A stretch of DNA of 64,000 bases from Larix kaempferi (lineage: Eukaryota > Streptophyta > Pinopsida > Pinales > Pinaceae), in contig BSBM01000150.1 of NCBI GenBank assembly GCA_027924585.1, forward strand, positions 16,530,501 to 16,594,500. Reading direction: 5' to 3'. Position numbers and translations under genes: made by a program. Below the pieces are notes generated by a model. That model searched no databases and had not been told where the DNA came from. It saw only the letters and a program-made list of their open reading frames with translations. Positions 10,217-21,240 of the stretch are shown piece after piece. The first letter of the stretch is position 1. Each line of letters opens with the position of its first letter.

Positions 10217-11815
10217 ATGGTTGTCACTCGCACAGGAGCAAACACCATGGAGGAAACACTTGCAGCCATCCAAACCAAACTCCAAGATCTAGATGAAAAA
10301 TTTCTTAGCCTCCATCTTCAACATTCAGCCATGAACAATAACCGATAGCCAGCATCTTTTGCAGCCAGCAGGTTTTCTTCTTCTAACAATTCTTGTGGGC
10401 CGAAGCTTGTTTTTCCTTGCTTCAATGGTACTGATCCGACTGGATGGATATACCGAGAAGAACAATATTTCAGTCTGCATAATACTTTTGATGTCCAGAA
10501 AGTTCCACTTGCATCCTTTCATTTGGAACAGGAAGCCCTTCAATGGTACCGTTGGTACATCAAAGCTCATCCCGAGCCAAACTGGACAGATTTTTGCCAA
10601 CTCCTTTTGCCACAATTTGGTCCTAGTGCTTTTGACGACTTCACAGGAGCACTCACTAAACTTCACCAAACTGGCACAGTGAGAGAGTATCAGACGGAAT
10701 TTGAGAAACTAGCCAATCACACAGAAGGATTGTCTGATGAATTCTACAGGAGTTGTTTTATTAGTGGTCTGAAGGATGAAATCCGCTAAGAGGTAAAAAT
10801 GTTTTGTCCCAACACAACGATGGAAGTCCTAGGGTTGGCTAAGTTGGCCGAGGATAAGATCGCAGCTCAACAATGCTCCAAACTCACCTTTGTTCCCTTC
10901 AGAAATATGGGTTCCCAACGACCTCCCATCACACCTGCTCCTCAACTAACTCCTATCAAGCAATTGTCTGAAACAGAGATGCAGGCACGCCGAGAAAAAG
11001 GGCTTTGTTATAATTGTGATGAGAAATTCACTCAGGTACATAGATGTGTTCAACAAAAGATCTATCTCCTGGATGTGGATTCTCCGCCTGCCTCAGAACT
11101 TGATGAAGAAGCTCCAAATACAGTAGATGATCAGGTCGACATTCAACACCCGCCTGTTGAAACCCCATCTCAGGACGACCCACCCGAGATCTCTCTCCAT
11201 GCCGTAACCGGTGTCACCACCCCACAAACAATGCGAGTCAGGGGATACTTCAAGAAGCTCCCTCTTACCATACTCATTGATTCTGGTAGCAATCATAACT
11301 TCATTGATCCTCGGATTGCCAAACATGCTAATTGTTTTGTCCATCCTTGCTCCAACTTTGAAGTCATGGTTGCCAATGGGGGCACCTTACCTTGCAAGGG
11401 GAAGTGTCACAATGTGCATATCTCTATGGAATATTATAACTTGCGCTCTCACATGTTTGCCTTGTCCTTAGGTGAATGTGATGTGGTTTTGGGCGTTCAA
11501 TGGTTACGCACACTTGGCCCCATCTTATGGGATTTTGCTGAACTTTGGATGCAGTTTTCAATCAATGGGGCACAACAAAAATTTATGGGCTTACAACTAG
11601 GGTCTCTCTGCATCATCAATTCACATCTCCTGGAAAAAATACTTAAGAAGAATTCACATGGTGTCATCGCTCAGCTCCATTCCATTCAGATGCATCCATC
11701 AACAGTCTCCACTACTTCCTTGGATAGATATGCAGGTGTCTTTGCTGAACCAATGAGCTTGTTGTCTTCAAGAGACCTTTCCAGTAAGAATTTAGCCGCA
11801 TCTACTTCTCAATAG
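10217..11815 (+). pseudogene. Gypsy-C Gag, zinc knuckle and protease
   Basis: Frame 2 from ATG 10217 (MVVTRTGANTMEETLAAIQTK). The Gag domain reads GWIYREEQYFSL ... EALQWYRWYIKAHPEPNWTDF ... FGPSAFDDFTGALTKLHQTG, the usual retrotransposon Gag fold. The zinc knuckle at about 11005-11046 is CYNCDEKFTQVHRC (CCHC). The protease has an intact site in LTILIDSGSNHNFI at about 11265-11300 and VVLGVQWLRTLGPI after it. Stops at 10346, 10787 and 11813 break the frame, but no shift is seen. The Gag and protease type resembles chromovirus-like gypsy elements, though no chromodomain remains to confirm this. It packages element RNA and processes the polyprotein. Confidence 0.85.
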
Positions 11816-12730
11816 GAAATGATGACTATTTTGCATACAGTACAAAAGTGGCATCCATCCCTATTGGGGAATTATTTCTGCATCAAGACTGATCTCTAGA
11901 GTCTGGAAACTTTCTTGGAACAATGAGTCTCCTCCCCAACACACCTGAAATGGGTTATCCAACTCATGGGTTATGACTATGCGACCACTTACCAGAAGGG
12001 TAAGGACAATATGGTGGAAGATGCTCCTCCTCGCACATTTGATGAGCCAGTTTCTCTTACAGCTAATTCTATGCTTGTTCCAAATTGGTTGCAATCTGTT
12101 CAAAGGGGCTATCTCTTCTATGAACTCCATGCTTCTTCATCAGTAGGGCACTTTGGGTTCCTCAAAACGTATGACCCGGAACAATGTAACTTCTTTTGGA
12201 AGGGACTCAAAAGGACAATTCAACGGATGGTGGTTGACGATGATACTTTCCAGGTCAACAAGGGTGAAATGACCCTCCTTTCGGGACTGCTTGAACCCTT
12301 GCCCATCCCTCCACGGATTTGGACAACTATTTCTATGGATTTCCTAGAAGCGCTCAAGTGGTATAGTACCACATCTCAAAGGACACCGTATGAAGCAGTC
12401 TCTGGATAGGCACCACCAGTTCTTCTTCCATACACCTTCAGTAGCTCCCTAGTTCAGGCAATTGACTCGATTCTTCGAAACCGTGATCAACTTCTTCTCA
12501 TTCTACAGGACAATTTTCACATGGCAAGAATTCGACTGAAACAACAAGCCGATCAACACCGTTCTGAGCACACTTTTCACATCGTTGATATGGTTCTTCT
12601 TCATCTACAGCCTTCCATGCAATCCTCCCTGAAACTCCAAAGGCGTCAGTGGCTCGGAATGCAACCCGAGAACGCTCCAGGGGACCCACTCCTTCAGATT
12701 CTACATCAATTTCCACATCTAAAGCTTTGA
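11816..12730 (+). pseudogene. Gypsy-C remnants of RNase H and integrase
   Basis: Frame 2 continues after a large deletion that removed RT and most of RNase H. HLKWVIQLMGYDYATTYQKGKDN is the end of RNase H, ending near ADA-like MVEDAPPR. SSVGHFGFLKTYDPEQCNFFWKGLKRTI corresponds to the integrase zinc domain; then VNKGEMTLLSGLLEPLPIPPRIWTTISMDFLEAL reaches the core and stops short of the catalytic triad. QRTPYEAVSG and HMARIRLKQQADQHR are later integrase parts. All deletions leave frame 2 intact, with stops at about 11897, 11924 and 12407 and the end at 12728-12730. No active RT or IN is possible. Confidence 0.8.
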
Positions 12731-12759
12731 GGACAAAGCTTTTTCTAAGGGAGAGGAGA

Positions 12760-13193
12760 TGTTAGGAACCCATGTCTTTACTTTGTTAGTATATTGTTGT
12801 TGGACACATATGCTTTGTAAGTCGTCCCGTAGTATTTGTTGATCCATAGTTTATATTAGCCCATAGTATTGACCCATAGTATTGGATGCATATGCTTTGT
12901 AAGTCGTCCCATAGTATTATATGTCCCATGGTTTTGACTCATAGTATTGGCGCCTAGACTTAGCCCATGGTTTGTATTGACACATAGTATTGACCCATGG
13001 TATTGGCACCTAGACTTAGTATATAAGTGTGTGTTGAGGCCTATGAAGGCACCGTGAAGTTAATTGTATTGAGCTTGCTCAAAGGAGGTTGCCCCCTCGA
13101 AGTGGCCCGTGATCAATATAAAAGTGATTCTGAGTTCTATTATTTATGATATCTCATGTATTTGCATTAATTAATTATTGCAGGTTCATCACA
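12760..13193 (+). repeat. 3' LTR of Gypsy-C
   Basis: 434 bp, near-identical to 8527-8960, with TATATAA at 13020-13026. Preceded by the purine tract AAGGGAGAGGAGA (12747-12759) and followed by the target-site copy GAGCC. Confidence 0.93.
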
Positions 13194-16100
13194 GAGCCTC
13201 CTTGCTCTTTAAATTGGTAGGAAGACCTCACATGAGCTTGAAAGCACAATTTTTTTCTCTGTTCGTACAGTCAGGTCGATTTACGACCCAAAAGAGCTGT
13301 GTCGCGGTCACTATGCATTGTTATCCATGCGCATGTAGTATGGCTTGTCAGTCGTATTTCTGTGTGGTGAAAAGGATCCTCCCTCGCTTTGCTGAAAATC
13401 TAAAATTGTGAAAATATAAATAATGTTTTGAGAAAGTACCTTATCCCATAGTGACAATGCTTTGCATGTTTATGTTTTCTAAAGACTAGTCGGATGTTTG
13501 AATTTATAATGATGAGATAGTGTTAAGTGCTAGCTAGCAACGCTCGGGCTTGTTTAATTTCAATCTTTGAGCTACTACATGGATGACTTTGTTTAAATGC
13601 TCCTCTTCATTATTTTTGTCTTGGAAATATTAGTTTTAATTGAAATCTAACACTTGTGTATACTCAAGTTCTATTAAGCACCATAAATTTGAATGTTGTG
13701 TTGACTCACTAACAATGTGTTTCTCATAAACTTGTAAACTTCTCATTTGTGCTCTACTCGTCATTGCAGGTTTGAAATGCACAGGAGATCTTCCAGACAC
13801 AAGGCTAAGCTTTCCGAGTCAGATTCAGGCGTAGAAATATTGTTGGATACCTCGCTTGAGACAATGATTGGTGATACAAAAGATGTCACATGAGTAACCC
13901 CGGGAATCGCCCCAGAGTTCCAGTGGGGTGAGTTATTCAGATTTATCAGTGAGCAGAATTACCCTGACGCAACCTTAGAAGAAATCATGGTCTATTTGAA
14001 CATCAAGAAGTATGGCCTTCACAAGGCAGTAACTCATCCCGAGCTATTCCCATGCTCGGAAGTTATTGGCTGGATAATTCCCCATGTAAAAATGGACACG
14101 AGATTCATTATGATAACATTGGGATGAGTCTCACGTCCTTTGTTCCAGAGCATATCATGGCTACCTACAAGTTACCCCAAGCAAGGGCTTGGCTGAACAA
14201 TGATTGGATAGAAAAGAAAACAATAGACCCTTTGGAATCACTAGGAAGATGATAATAATTGAAAGGAAAATAAGGCAAAGAGGCAACGGAGAGTATGAAA
14301 GTATGCTTTTAAGGACTCCTTACAGATTCATCGCCTTAATGCTGAGTTGAATTTTCAGCATGCCAAATGGAAATGTATTCAATCTTGGTTGGGTGTTGGT
14401 GATGGTCCATGTAGCTACGCATGGTACAATCTTCAAATGGGCCGACATAATCTCAGACAGCATGACCTCACTTTTAACTGCTTCCCAAGGAGGACCTTCC
14501 CAGAAGAAAGTTGATTTCTTCATGTCTTCGTATTTGATAGAGTGCTTATTAAGCAAGCATTCTTTTCTTGATCTGGGATGAGTCTGGAACAGAAAGGAGT
14601 CCCTTGTCTTTGTAGATTATCAACTCACATGGGAAAACAAATATGCAAATCACTACACACAGATTTGCGAAAATTTCATCATGCCCCTGTATCAGCTCAT
14701 CTTTAAAGAAGAGCCAAATTGTTTGTCAAAAAATGCCATGCCTATCATAGAAGAATTTGGAGACTATTACTTCTCCTCCGAGGGAACCTATATCAGAATG
14801 AGTGGAGGAACTAAGCCTCCCTTTTTTTTTCCTCGGTATGTCATGGACTTTGTAGTACACAAAGAAGCTGTAAGGCAGCTCTTCACGAGTGGACTCGATA
14901 AGGTTCTCAGTGATAAGAATAAAGGTCTCTACCCACCAATGCCCTTTACTATTGGTGCATATAGTCTCCAGAAAGAAAATGAGGGTGAGACCTTTGCTAA
15001 GGACTTAGAAGCTTTTCGTTTTAGCACAAATTTTTGTAGCAGTCATGATCCTAGCAGAAAAGTCACTGAGCACTGCACCTCTGTCAAAGCCACCTTTGAT
15101 TATGCGCATCTTTGGGACAAGGATGAAGAATTTTTCTGGAGTTCCAAGAACATGACTGAGTTGGGAAAGCATTACCACCCTAAAAGCGGAGCAAGTTCTA
15201 GCCCCAGACCTGTTGGATTGATCCAAAAGGAATAGGAGGAAGTGGCATTGCAATCAGAGGAATCCGAAAGGAAGAAGAGGGAAGAAGCCAACAGGATCCA
15301 AGAAGAATAAAATAAAAGAATTCGGAAGGAGCTAGAGGCAAAGCAGCAGCGAGATGCAGAATCTGCTAGAGCTCAGTAGGCGCAAGCAGCAAAAGTGCAG
15401 AAAGATGAAGAGGAAAGAATTCGAAAGGAAGAGGCTGCCAGATTGCAGTAAGAAGAGGCTGAAAGAATCAAAAGGGAGGAGGCCGAAAAGTTGTAGGAGA
15501 TAAGAGAGAAGGCAGGGCAAGAGGCAACAGAACTAGCAGGACAAGCAGAGAAGCAAGCAAGAGAGGAAGCAGAAGAGTCTAAGAGAGTTGTGTAACAAGG
15601 AATGTCTAGACCACAAGCCATGGACATGGATCTATCAACAATAAACCAATCAGGGATAGCTAATGAAGGGGTTGTCACAATTGAAGAGCTCGCACTCACC
15701 CCATACACTCCTTCAAAGCAGTGCCAAGTGGCCAACCTAGATTCCGTCTTTTTCGATAAAAGGAAGAAGGTTATTGTAGAAATATCAAAGAAGAAGATGA
15801 AAATTGGAGAGGGACGATTTGAAATCAGAGTATCAGAAACCCCGCTTTTTAAAGGGACCGACAGCGACCCTGTGTTCACAGCAGCATGTAGTGTGGCTTC
15901 GGCTTAGGCAAGTAAAGATAATGTAGACCATCTGGTGGAAGAAGCAAGGAAGTACAAGGAAAAATGTTTCAAAGTAAAGAGTAACATGCAGAAGGAGGTG
16001 TTAGAAGGAAATGAGTTAAGTTTAAAGTACAAAGAGCTTCAAGAAGAAAAGAAAGAAATAGCTTTGCAAATTCTACAGCTTGAATGTGAAAAGAGTGCAC

Positions 16101-17074
16101 TAGAGGTACAGTTGGAAATCTTCGAAAGAGAGAAGAAAGACCTAGAAGCTGGCGTAGGAGAATTGGAGAATCATGGAGCCAACATCATGCAGCAAATTGA
16201 ATTCTTTAAGCCTCAATTTGAAAGGCTGACGCAAGAAAAAGAGCAACTATTATAACAGCTCGAGGTTACAAATGAGAGGAAGCAGGATCTAAGCGCGTTC
16301 CACGAGCAAGCCTGCGACATACGAGGAAAGATTTATCAATCGCTAGTGTTGATCGCAGAGGAGGTCTGCAGGGTAAAAGGAATGATAATGAGGATGATAT
16401 CCATTGAAGTTGAGGCATTGAAGCTGAAGAAGAGATATGTGCACCACTTGGGAGAGATGTATGAACATTTTGAATGGAGGAAAGGGAAATCTGGATTCCT
16501 GGCAAACCTACATGTTAAAACTGCTGATGAATTGGACTTGGATGTAGGAGTCCTAGAGTTTGGTAGAGGTTGTGGTGCAAAGTTAAGTGCTGAAATATGG
16601 AAAACCATCAAGAACTGTCACGCTTTATACTCAAAAATCCGGGACACCCATGATAAATGTCACATGGTTTTACCAAAAACTATTTATGAGTTTCCCGAAA
16701 GAGAGCAGCATTTGGCAGACCTGCAAGGTGACCTAGATGCAGAATCCGAATACTTGAAGAAGATAGAGGTCCTAACTCCAGAAGACCTCCACCGGTTCAT
16801 TAGGAAGACTGCCATCCATGCCTACTTCCTAGAAGATATCACTCAAGTGACTCTACCGGGAGTAGTAAGCATCAAATCATATTGGCGTAAGAATGAAATA
16901 GCGTTGAGAATGATGGTTTCTGCACGGGGAAATACCATTTTGCAAGAAATCAACTAGTGGGCCAGCTATATTAAAGAAGTGGAAAAACCAGCTGAAGCGA
17001 GTAGGCCTGCTGAAGTGGATGGTTGAAGAGAAATAGAAAGACCAGTTGAAGCGGAAGGACCATCTAAGCTTTAA

Positions 17075-17762
17075 TTTGTTTTTTTTGTAAATTTTGGAAA
17101 AAGACAGCTGGAGTTATTTTATTGTATAAATGTTTTGTAAAACAGCTGGAAATGTTTTTTGTCTCTTTAGGCACTAGAGGACAATTTTTTGTGTTTCCCT
17201 AGGGTTAGGTTTTGGGAAGAGACAAATTTTGTAAAATCTATAAATATAGAAATAGAAATGATGAGAAAGGACTTTTGGCAGGTGAAAGGAGAGACTGAAT
17301 TTTGTACGTGAATTACTTTGCTACATCAATAAAGGAAGCTCCATTTTGCCTTGGAAAGCCTGCACTGCATTTTGCTTTGGAAATGTCTTGAATACTTGCC
17401 GAATTATTTCTGCGTTGTTCATACATTGACTGTAAGACCGTTCTTAACTAATCCGAATTATTTCTCTGTTATGAATGCTTTCATTTTCCTGTGCAAAATT
17501 TATGTGTTAAATGAGTAATGGAATGTTTATCTTTGTCAAAGCTATCTTTGATAATCTTTTGCTTTCTGCTATAAGTGCATCTATTAATTGGAACAACTAT
17601 CTATGAAATTCTTGGTTGCAATTCCAGTATATTACTCATTCTTTCAGTTTGCTCCTTGAAAGGATAGATTCAATTTGCTTAAACAGTTTTAGATCAGATT
17701 TGTTTAATTGCATGCATTTAGATTACAACACTTGCATATCATCTTAAAAAATAAAATCATAA
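17075..17762 (+). other. Non-coding region after the unknown frame
   Basis: No coding signal. AT-rich, with a TATA-like CTATAAATATAG near 17237 and an AATAAA polyadenylation-like signal near 17328. It could be the 3' untranslated part of the unknown frame or the start of another element; I cannot decide. Confidence 0.4.
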
Positions 17763-18023
17763 ATGGTGGATCGGGTTGCAACCGGTGAAAATAAAACAAA
17801 TCTTTAAATCTTACACAATAGTCAGGCCGTTAACCGGATGGATTCACCACACCAAACGGTGGGTGATCTAATTGGGCTTACTTACCGGGGAGAATCCCTT
17901 GCTGATTGGTGCTACGATTTTCGAGGCATCAACAAGTTGTCACTTTACATAGAATTACATGATGAGCTCATGTCCCACTACACAATCAAGAGGGGAGGAA
18001 CCACCCTTACTTATACATATTGA
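17763..18023 (+). pseudogene. Unrecognised coding-like fragment
   Basis: Frame 3 from ATG 17763: MVDRVATGENKTNL, a stop near 17805, then DSPHQTVGDLIGLTYRGESLADWCYDF and the phrase MSHYTIKRGGTTLTY to a stop at 18021. Composition is GC-richer and more protein-like than the flanks. It might be the N-terminus of a gypsy Gag or an exon of a host gene; I recognise no family. No partner sequence follows, as 18024 onward is AT-rich and non-coding. Confidence 0.35.
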
Positions 18024-18519
18024 CCTCGTGCTTGACGCATGTGTTAGATGCGCTTTCTCGACAAGCGTTTTTTACTACTAATGGATTTAAAATCTCAATA
18101 ATCAATGCTAGTTTCAAAAATTTTGTAGCTCAGGAATGTTAACTCTCCAAAACTAATCCAGGGCACTAACTTAACCTTGGTGATATGAAATTCAAATATT
18201 GGTTATTTTTAGATTAGGCGCCAATTTTAAGGGTAGTTTGCTTAGTTTCAGGAGTGGAAGTGAAACTGGTAGTGTGTTGACTCGAAAAATATGAACCAAA
18301 CAATGCAATATTATCACTACTCTACCTTTCAATTCGATGAATGTTCTAAACTAATGAAAAGTTAGAGGTTCATGTTTTTCTTTGAAACATGCAAAATTTT
18401 TTGGTAGATTTCTAATATTTAGGAACAGTTCTTCTGAAATATGGATAATGACTGATTTCAAAAATCAATGTAAACCAAACAAATATCTCACTAAAAATGA
18501 ATCTAATTCTATTACACAG
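18024..18519. other. AT-rich interval without features
   Basis: I see no coding, repeat or element ends here. The sequence is AT-rich and unstructured. Confidence 0.4.
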
Positions 18520-18886
18520 GGGATCTTTGTTTCTCATTTGTAGGGCCACCCGAAAGTGCAAGCAAAGAGGATACGCATATCCCTTTGAATACTTATGAAT
18601 TAAATTCTTACACTTGAGATCTACTTTCTCATTCATAAGATCGCTCGAAATCCCAAGTGAAGAGGATACAGTAGCTCGAGAACTGTATGCAAAAAATGAA
18701 ATATACTATGTTACAACTGAGATCCACTTTCTCATTCACAAGATCGCCCAAAATCCCAAGTGAAGAGGATATCGTGGCTCGAAAAGAAAATGCTTGAAAA
18801 ATCAAATCCTAAACTATTACAAATGAGATCCACTTTATCATTTACAAGATCTCTCGAAAACCCAAGTAAAGAGCATACGGTGGCTT
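18520..18886 (+). repeat. Four-unit ~100-bp tandem repeat
   Basis: Related units begin at about 18520, 18616, 18719 and 18825 (spacing 96-106 bp). Each holds GAGATCCACTTTCTCATT, then AAGATCGC, then CCCAAGTGAAGAGGATA. The first unit is the most diverged. No coding is seen in the units. Confidence 0.75.
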
Positions 18887-19759
18887 AGACACAACTTATC
18901 ACAAGAAAATCGAGATCTGAAGCTACAACTTTCTCAATTGTGCATAAGCATAATAAAATACTGTAGATCCAAAACAAAATTTGACTAGTTAAATTTGTAT
19001 TCGGTTTTGGAGGGAAACTGTTTTCAAAATGTCTCAAAGTGTAATGTTCAATTTTTTGTTTTTCAATGCCAATATCTTTGTGAAATGTGTTCAAATGATC
19101 TTTTCATATGTCATAATTGATATTTGGTTTCATTTTTCAGATAAGCAAGTGTATGAGATTCAAAAATTAAGGGGCCTTAAGGTTCTTTAAACAAATGTTA
19201 ACTGTTTTTTCAATTTTCACTCTTTGCAAACTATGAAATGAATCAAAATTATTTAGGGATCAAACCTAATCATATCAAATCATGGATCTAAAAGTAAAAT
19301 ATGACCTCAAGCAATCAAATCTACAACAAATTGTAAGAAAATTTGAAAAAAATGTCAATTTAGGCCATCGTTAAAGGTTTTGGGAGGGAAATTACAAATT
19401 TAAAGATATTAAACCAAATCCTCCCAATTTTTTTCCAAATTAGTGGTATATTGATCCTAAAAAATTTTAAAATCCATAAGAAGGTCTACAAGTACAAAAA
19501 TGAAGCTTCAAAGTAGCCCTAAAACAGTGAAATCTCAAAATTAGTTGACAATTCTTGCAAATTTGAATAAAAAAAGCTCTAAAAATATTTAAAAATATTC
19601 CAAATATTTAGCTAAATAGGGTCCAAGTAAGGTCCAAACTCTAATATAAGGGATTCCTCATCCAATCCAAGAAGAAAAAATCACAAAAACAGAGACAAAA
19701 ATGAAGAACCAAGCTCCAAAAAAATAAAAACATTGGATGGCGCAGCCACTGAAAACATA
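18887..19759. other. AT-rich non-coding interval
   Basis: No frame with a recognisable domain, no terminal repeats and no tandem array found. Confidence 0.4.
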
Positions 19760-19864
19760 ACAGAGCATTGTTGGGAGGGTGACACACCTTTCACACATGC
19801 AAGGTGCATTGGTGGCACTCCTTTCTAGTGTAAAGGGTGTGTCTTTTGACCATCAATGCTCTGT
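19760..19864. repeat. 105-nt imperfect foldback
   Basis: Arms 19760-19796 (ACAGAGCATTG...CACAC) and 19828-19864 (GTGTAAAGGGTG...GCTCTGT) are complementary at about 30 of 37 positions, separated by a 31-nt loop. The outermost 11 bases pair perfectly. The geometry fits a miniature foldback element or a small-RNA precursor; neither is demonstrated. Confidence 0.65.
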
Positions 19865-20340
19865 ATGCACACATAGAGTGCGCTGGCCCTGCAAATCAAG
19901 GAAGACAGAGATCTAAGGTTTATTTTCAATATGTTTGGTTGTTTAAGAGATGATTAAGGCTGGGTTTGATATTCTAAGGTTATTTAAGCCTAGAAAACAG
20001 GTTCTATAAGATTTTAAGTCAATATTTAAGCAAATTTGTAAGATTTAAACACCAAAATTTTGAATAAATTTTCAAATAAACCTAGCAGTGGAGTCGTCAA
20101 TCTGATAATAGTGTTTAAGGTAGGGATGTGTCTACACTTAATTGACTATCTTACTATGAAGTAGGTGAAGTTTCAATGTCAGAAATGAACAATTATCTAA
20201 CATTTCCTCACTAAGTTTTTTGGACCCAAAATCCGATGGCATATATGTCAGATTTTCTACATCTTGCTGTCGGCCATTCAACAATCTCCATTTTTTTTAA
20301 ACGTCAGTCTAATTCATGCTAAAATCCAACGGTAGGAATT
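19865..20340. other. Non-coding interval before the satellite
   Basis: No coding. From about 20228 it contains CCGATGGC and GTCGG motifs related to the satellite that follows, so the repeat region may begin here in degenerate form. Confidence 0.4.
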
Positions 20341-21240
20341 CCCGTCGGATATACGACACATACCACCGATGGCCAGGAAGTTCGTTATCCAACAGTCAAC
20401 ACTTAATTTAAAGTCGGATATCTTAGATGTGGACGTTCAATGCAAAAATGCCTGCCATCCAACGTTCTTAGCCGTCGGTGGTATGGCAGGAACGTTAGAT
20501 ACCATAGCTTGTTGAAGTCGGATATCCGACGACAATAGAATGTAAAAATGGAAGCCATTTGATGTTCTTAGCCGTCGGTGGTATGGCAGGAACATCGGAT
20601 ACCTTAGCCTATTGAAGTCGGATAACTGACGACATCACAATGCAAAAATGCCTACCATCTGACGTTCTTAGTCGTCGATGGTATGGTAGGAATGTTGGAT
20701 ACCATAGCCCGTTGAAGTCGGATATCCAATGATAGCAGAATGTGAAAATAGAAGCCATCTGACGTTCTTATCCATTGGTGGAATGGAAGGAACGTCGGAT
20801 ACCTTAGCCCGTTGAAGTCAGATAACCGACGACATCACAATGCAAAAATTCCTGCCATCCGATGTTCTTATCCGTCGGTGGTATGGAAGGAACGTCGGAT
20901 ACCATAGCCCGTTGAAGTCGGATAGCCGACGACAGTAGAATGTGAAAATGGAAGCCATCCGATGTTCTTAGCTGTCGGTGGTATGGCAGGAACGTCGGAT
21001 ACCTTAGCCCGTTGAAGTCAGATAACCGACGACATCACAATGCAAAAATCACTATCATTCAATGCTCTTAGCTGTCAGTGGTATGGCAGGAACGTAATAT
21101 ACCTTATCCCATTGAAGTCGGATAATCGACGATAGCAGAATGTAAAAATGGAAACCATTCATCGTTCTTAGCCGTCAGTGGTATGGAAAGAATGTCGGAT
21201 GGATTAGAAATGGAAGTCGGATATCTGACGTCATTATGGA
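20341..21240. repeat. 100-bp satellite with alternating A/B monomers
   Basis: Monomers beginning RYGTTCTTAGCCGTCGGTGG start at 20462, 20562, 20662, 20762, 20862, 20962, 21062 and 21162: exactly 100 bp each. Alternate monomers end in AGAATGTGAAAATGG (type A) and CACAATGCAAAAAT (type B), giving a 200-bp higher-order unit repeated about 3.5 times. Most units carry GTCGGATA-NCCGAC, a near-perfect palindrome. Flanks at 20341-20461 and 21190-21240 are degenerate edge units. Confidence 0.85.

Larger units (their letters stand above)
8527..13193 (+). mobile_element. Gypsy-C: complete, internally deleted Ty3/gypsy element
   Basis: 4,667-bp element with two 434-bp LTRs (8527-8960 and 12760-13193), target-site duplication GAGCC (8522-8526 and 13194-13198), primer-binding site TGGTATCAGAGC at 8963-8974 and a purine-rich tract at 12747-12759. 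By eye the LTRs differ at about 11 positions (about 2.5%), mostly transitions, so insertion is fairly recent. Coding covers Gag, zinc knuckle and protease, then only the tail of RNase H and pieces of integrase. Nearly all of RT and the integrase core are gone, so it would depend on a helper element. Confidence 0.93.
8353..13769 (+). other. Putative intron of the unknown frame, containing Gypsy-C
   Basis: Donor AG|GTAGGT at 8353 and acceptor TCATTGCAG| ending at 13769. Removing the 4.67-kb Gypsy-C and one target-site copy leaves about 745 bp of original intron (8353-8526 and 13199-13769), which shows no coding. Joining the two exons keeps the reading frame (codon split AG|G). I infer splicing from this alone. 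Confidence 0.45.
8273..17074 (+). pseudogene. Unknown spliced reading frame with coiled coil, split by Gypsy-C
   Basis: I do not recognise this protein. Exon 1 (8273-8352) starts MFSIGSFRLSLAK and ends at AG|GTAGGT. Exon 2 begins after TCATTGCAG at 13770 and continues in frame through FEMHRRSSRHKAK. It reads in frame 1, then 3 (about 14050-14250), then 2 to the stop at 17072-17074, so there are two frameshifts and about ten stops, many of CAG-to-TAG type. Regions: an N-terminal globular part with LTSFVPEHIMATY and NGNVFNLGWVL; NFIMPLYQLIFKEE at 14681; an E/K/R/A-rich coiled coil at about 15230-15600; a second coiled coil at 15935-16260; and a C-terminal part with TIYEFPEREQHLADL. It could be a retrotransposon accessory frame (compare the post-integrase frame of Gypsy-E) or a host gene relic. 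The intron carries Gypsy-C. Confidence 0.55.

Noticed and set aside
20085-20105. TGGAGTCGTCAATCTGATA as a primer-binding site of another gypsy element
   Set aside because: No LTR ends or second LTR could be paired with it, and the tRNA match was not convincing.
20209-20213. CACTA start before the satellite, suggesting an En/Spm transposon end
   Set aside because: No matching inverted terminus or 3-bp target duplication was found, and a 5-base match is expected by chance.
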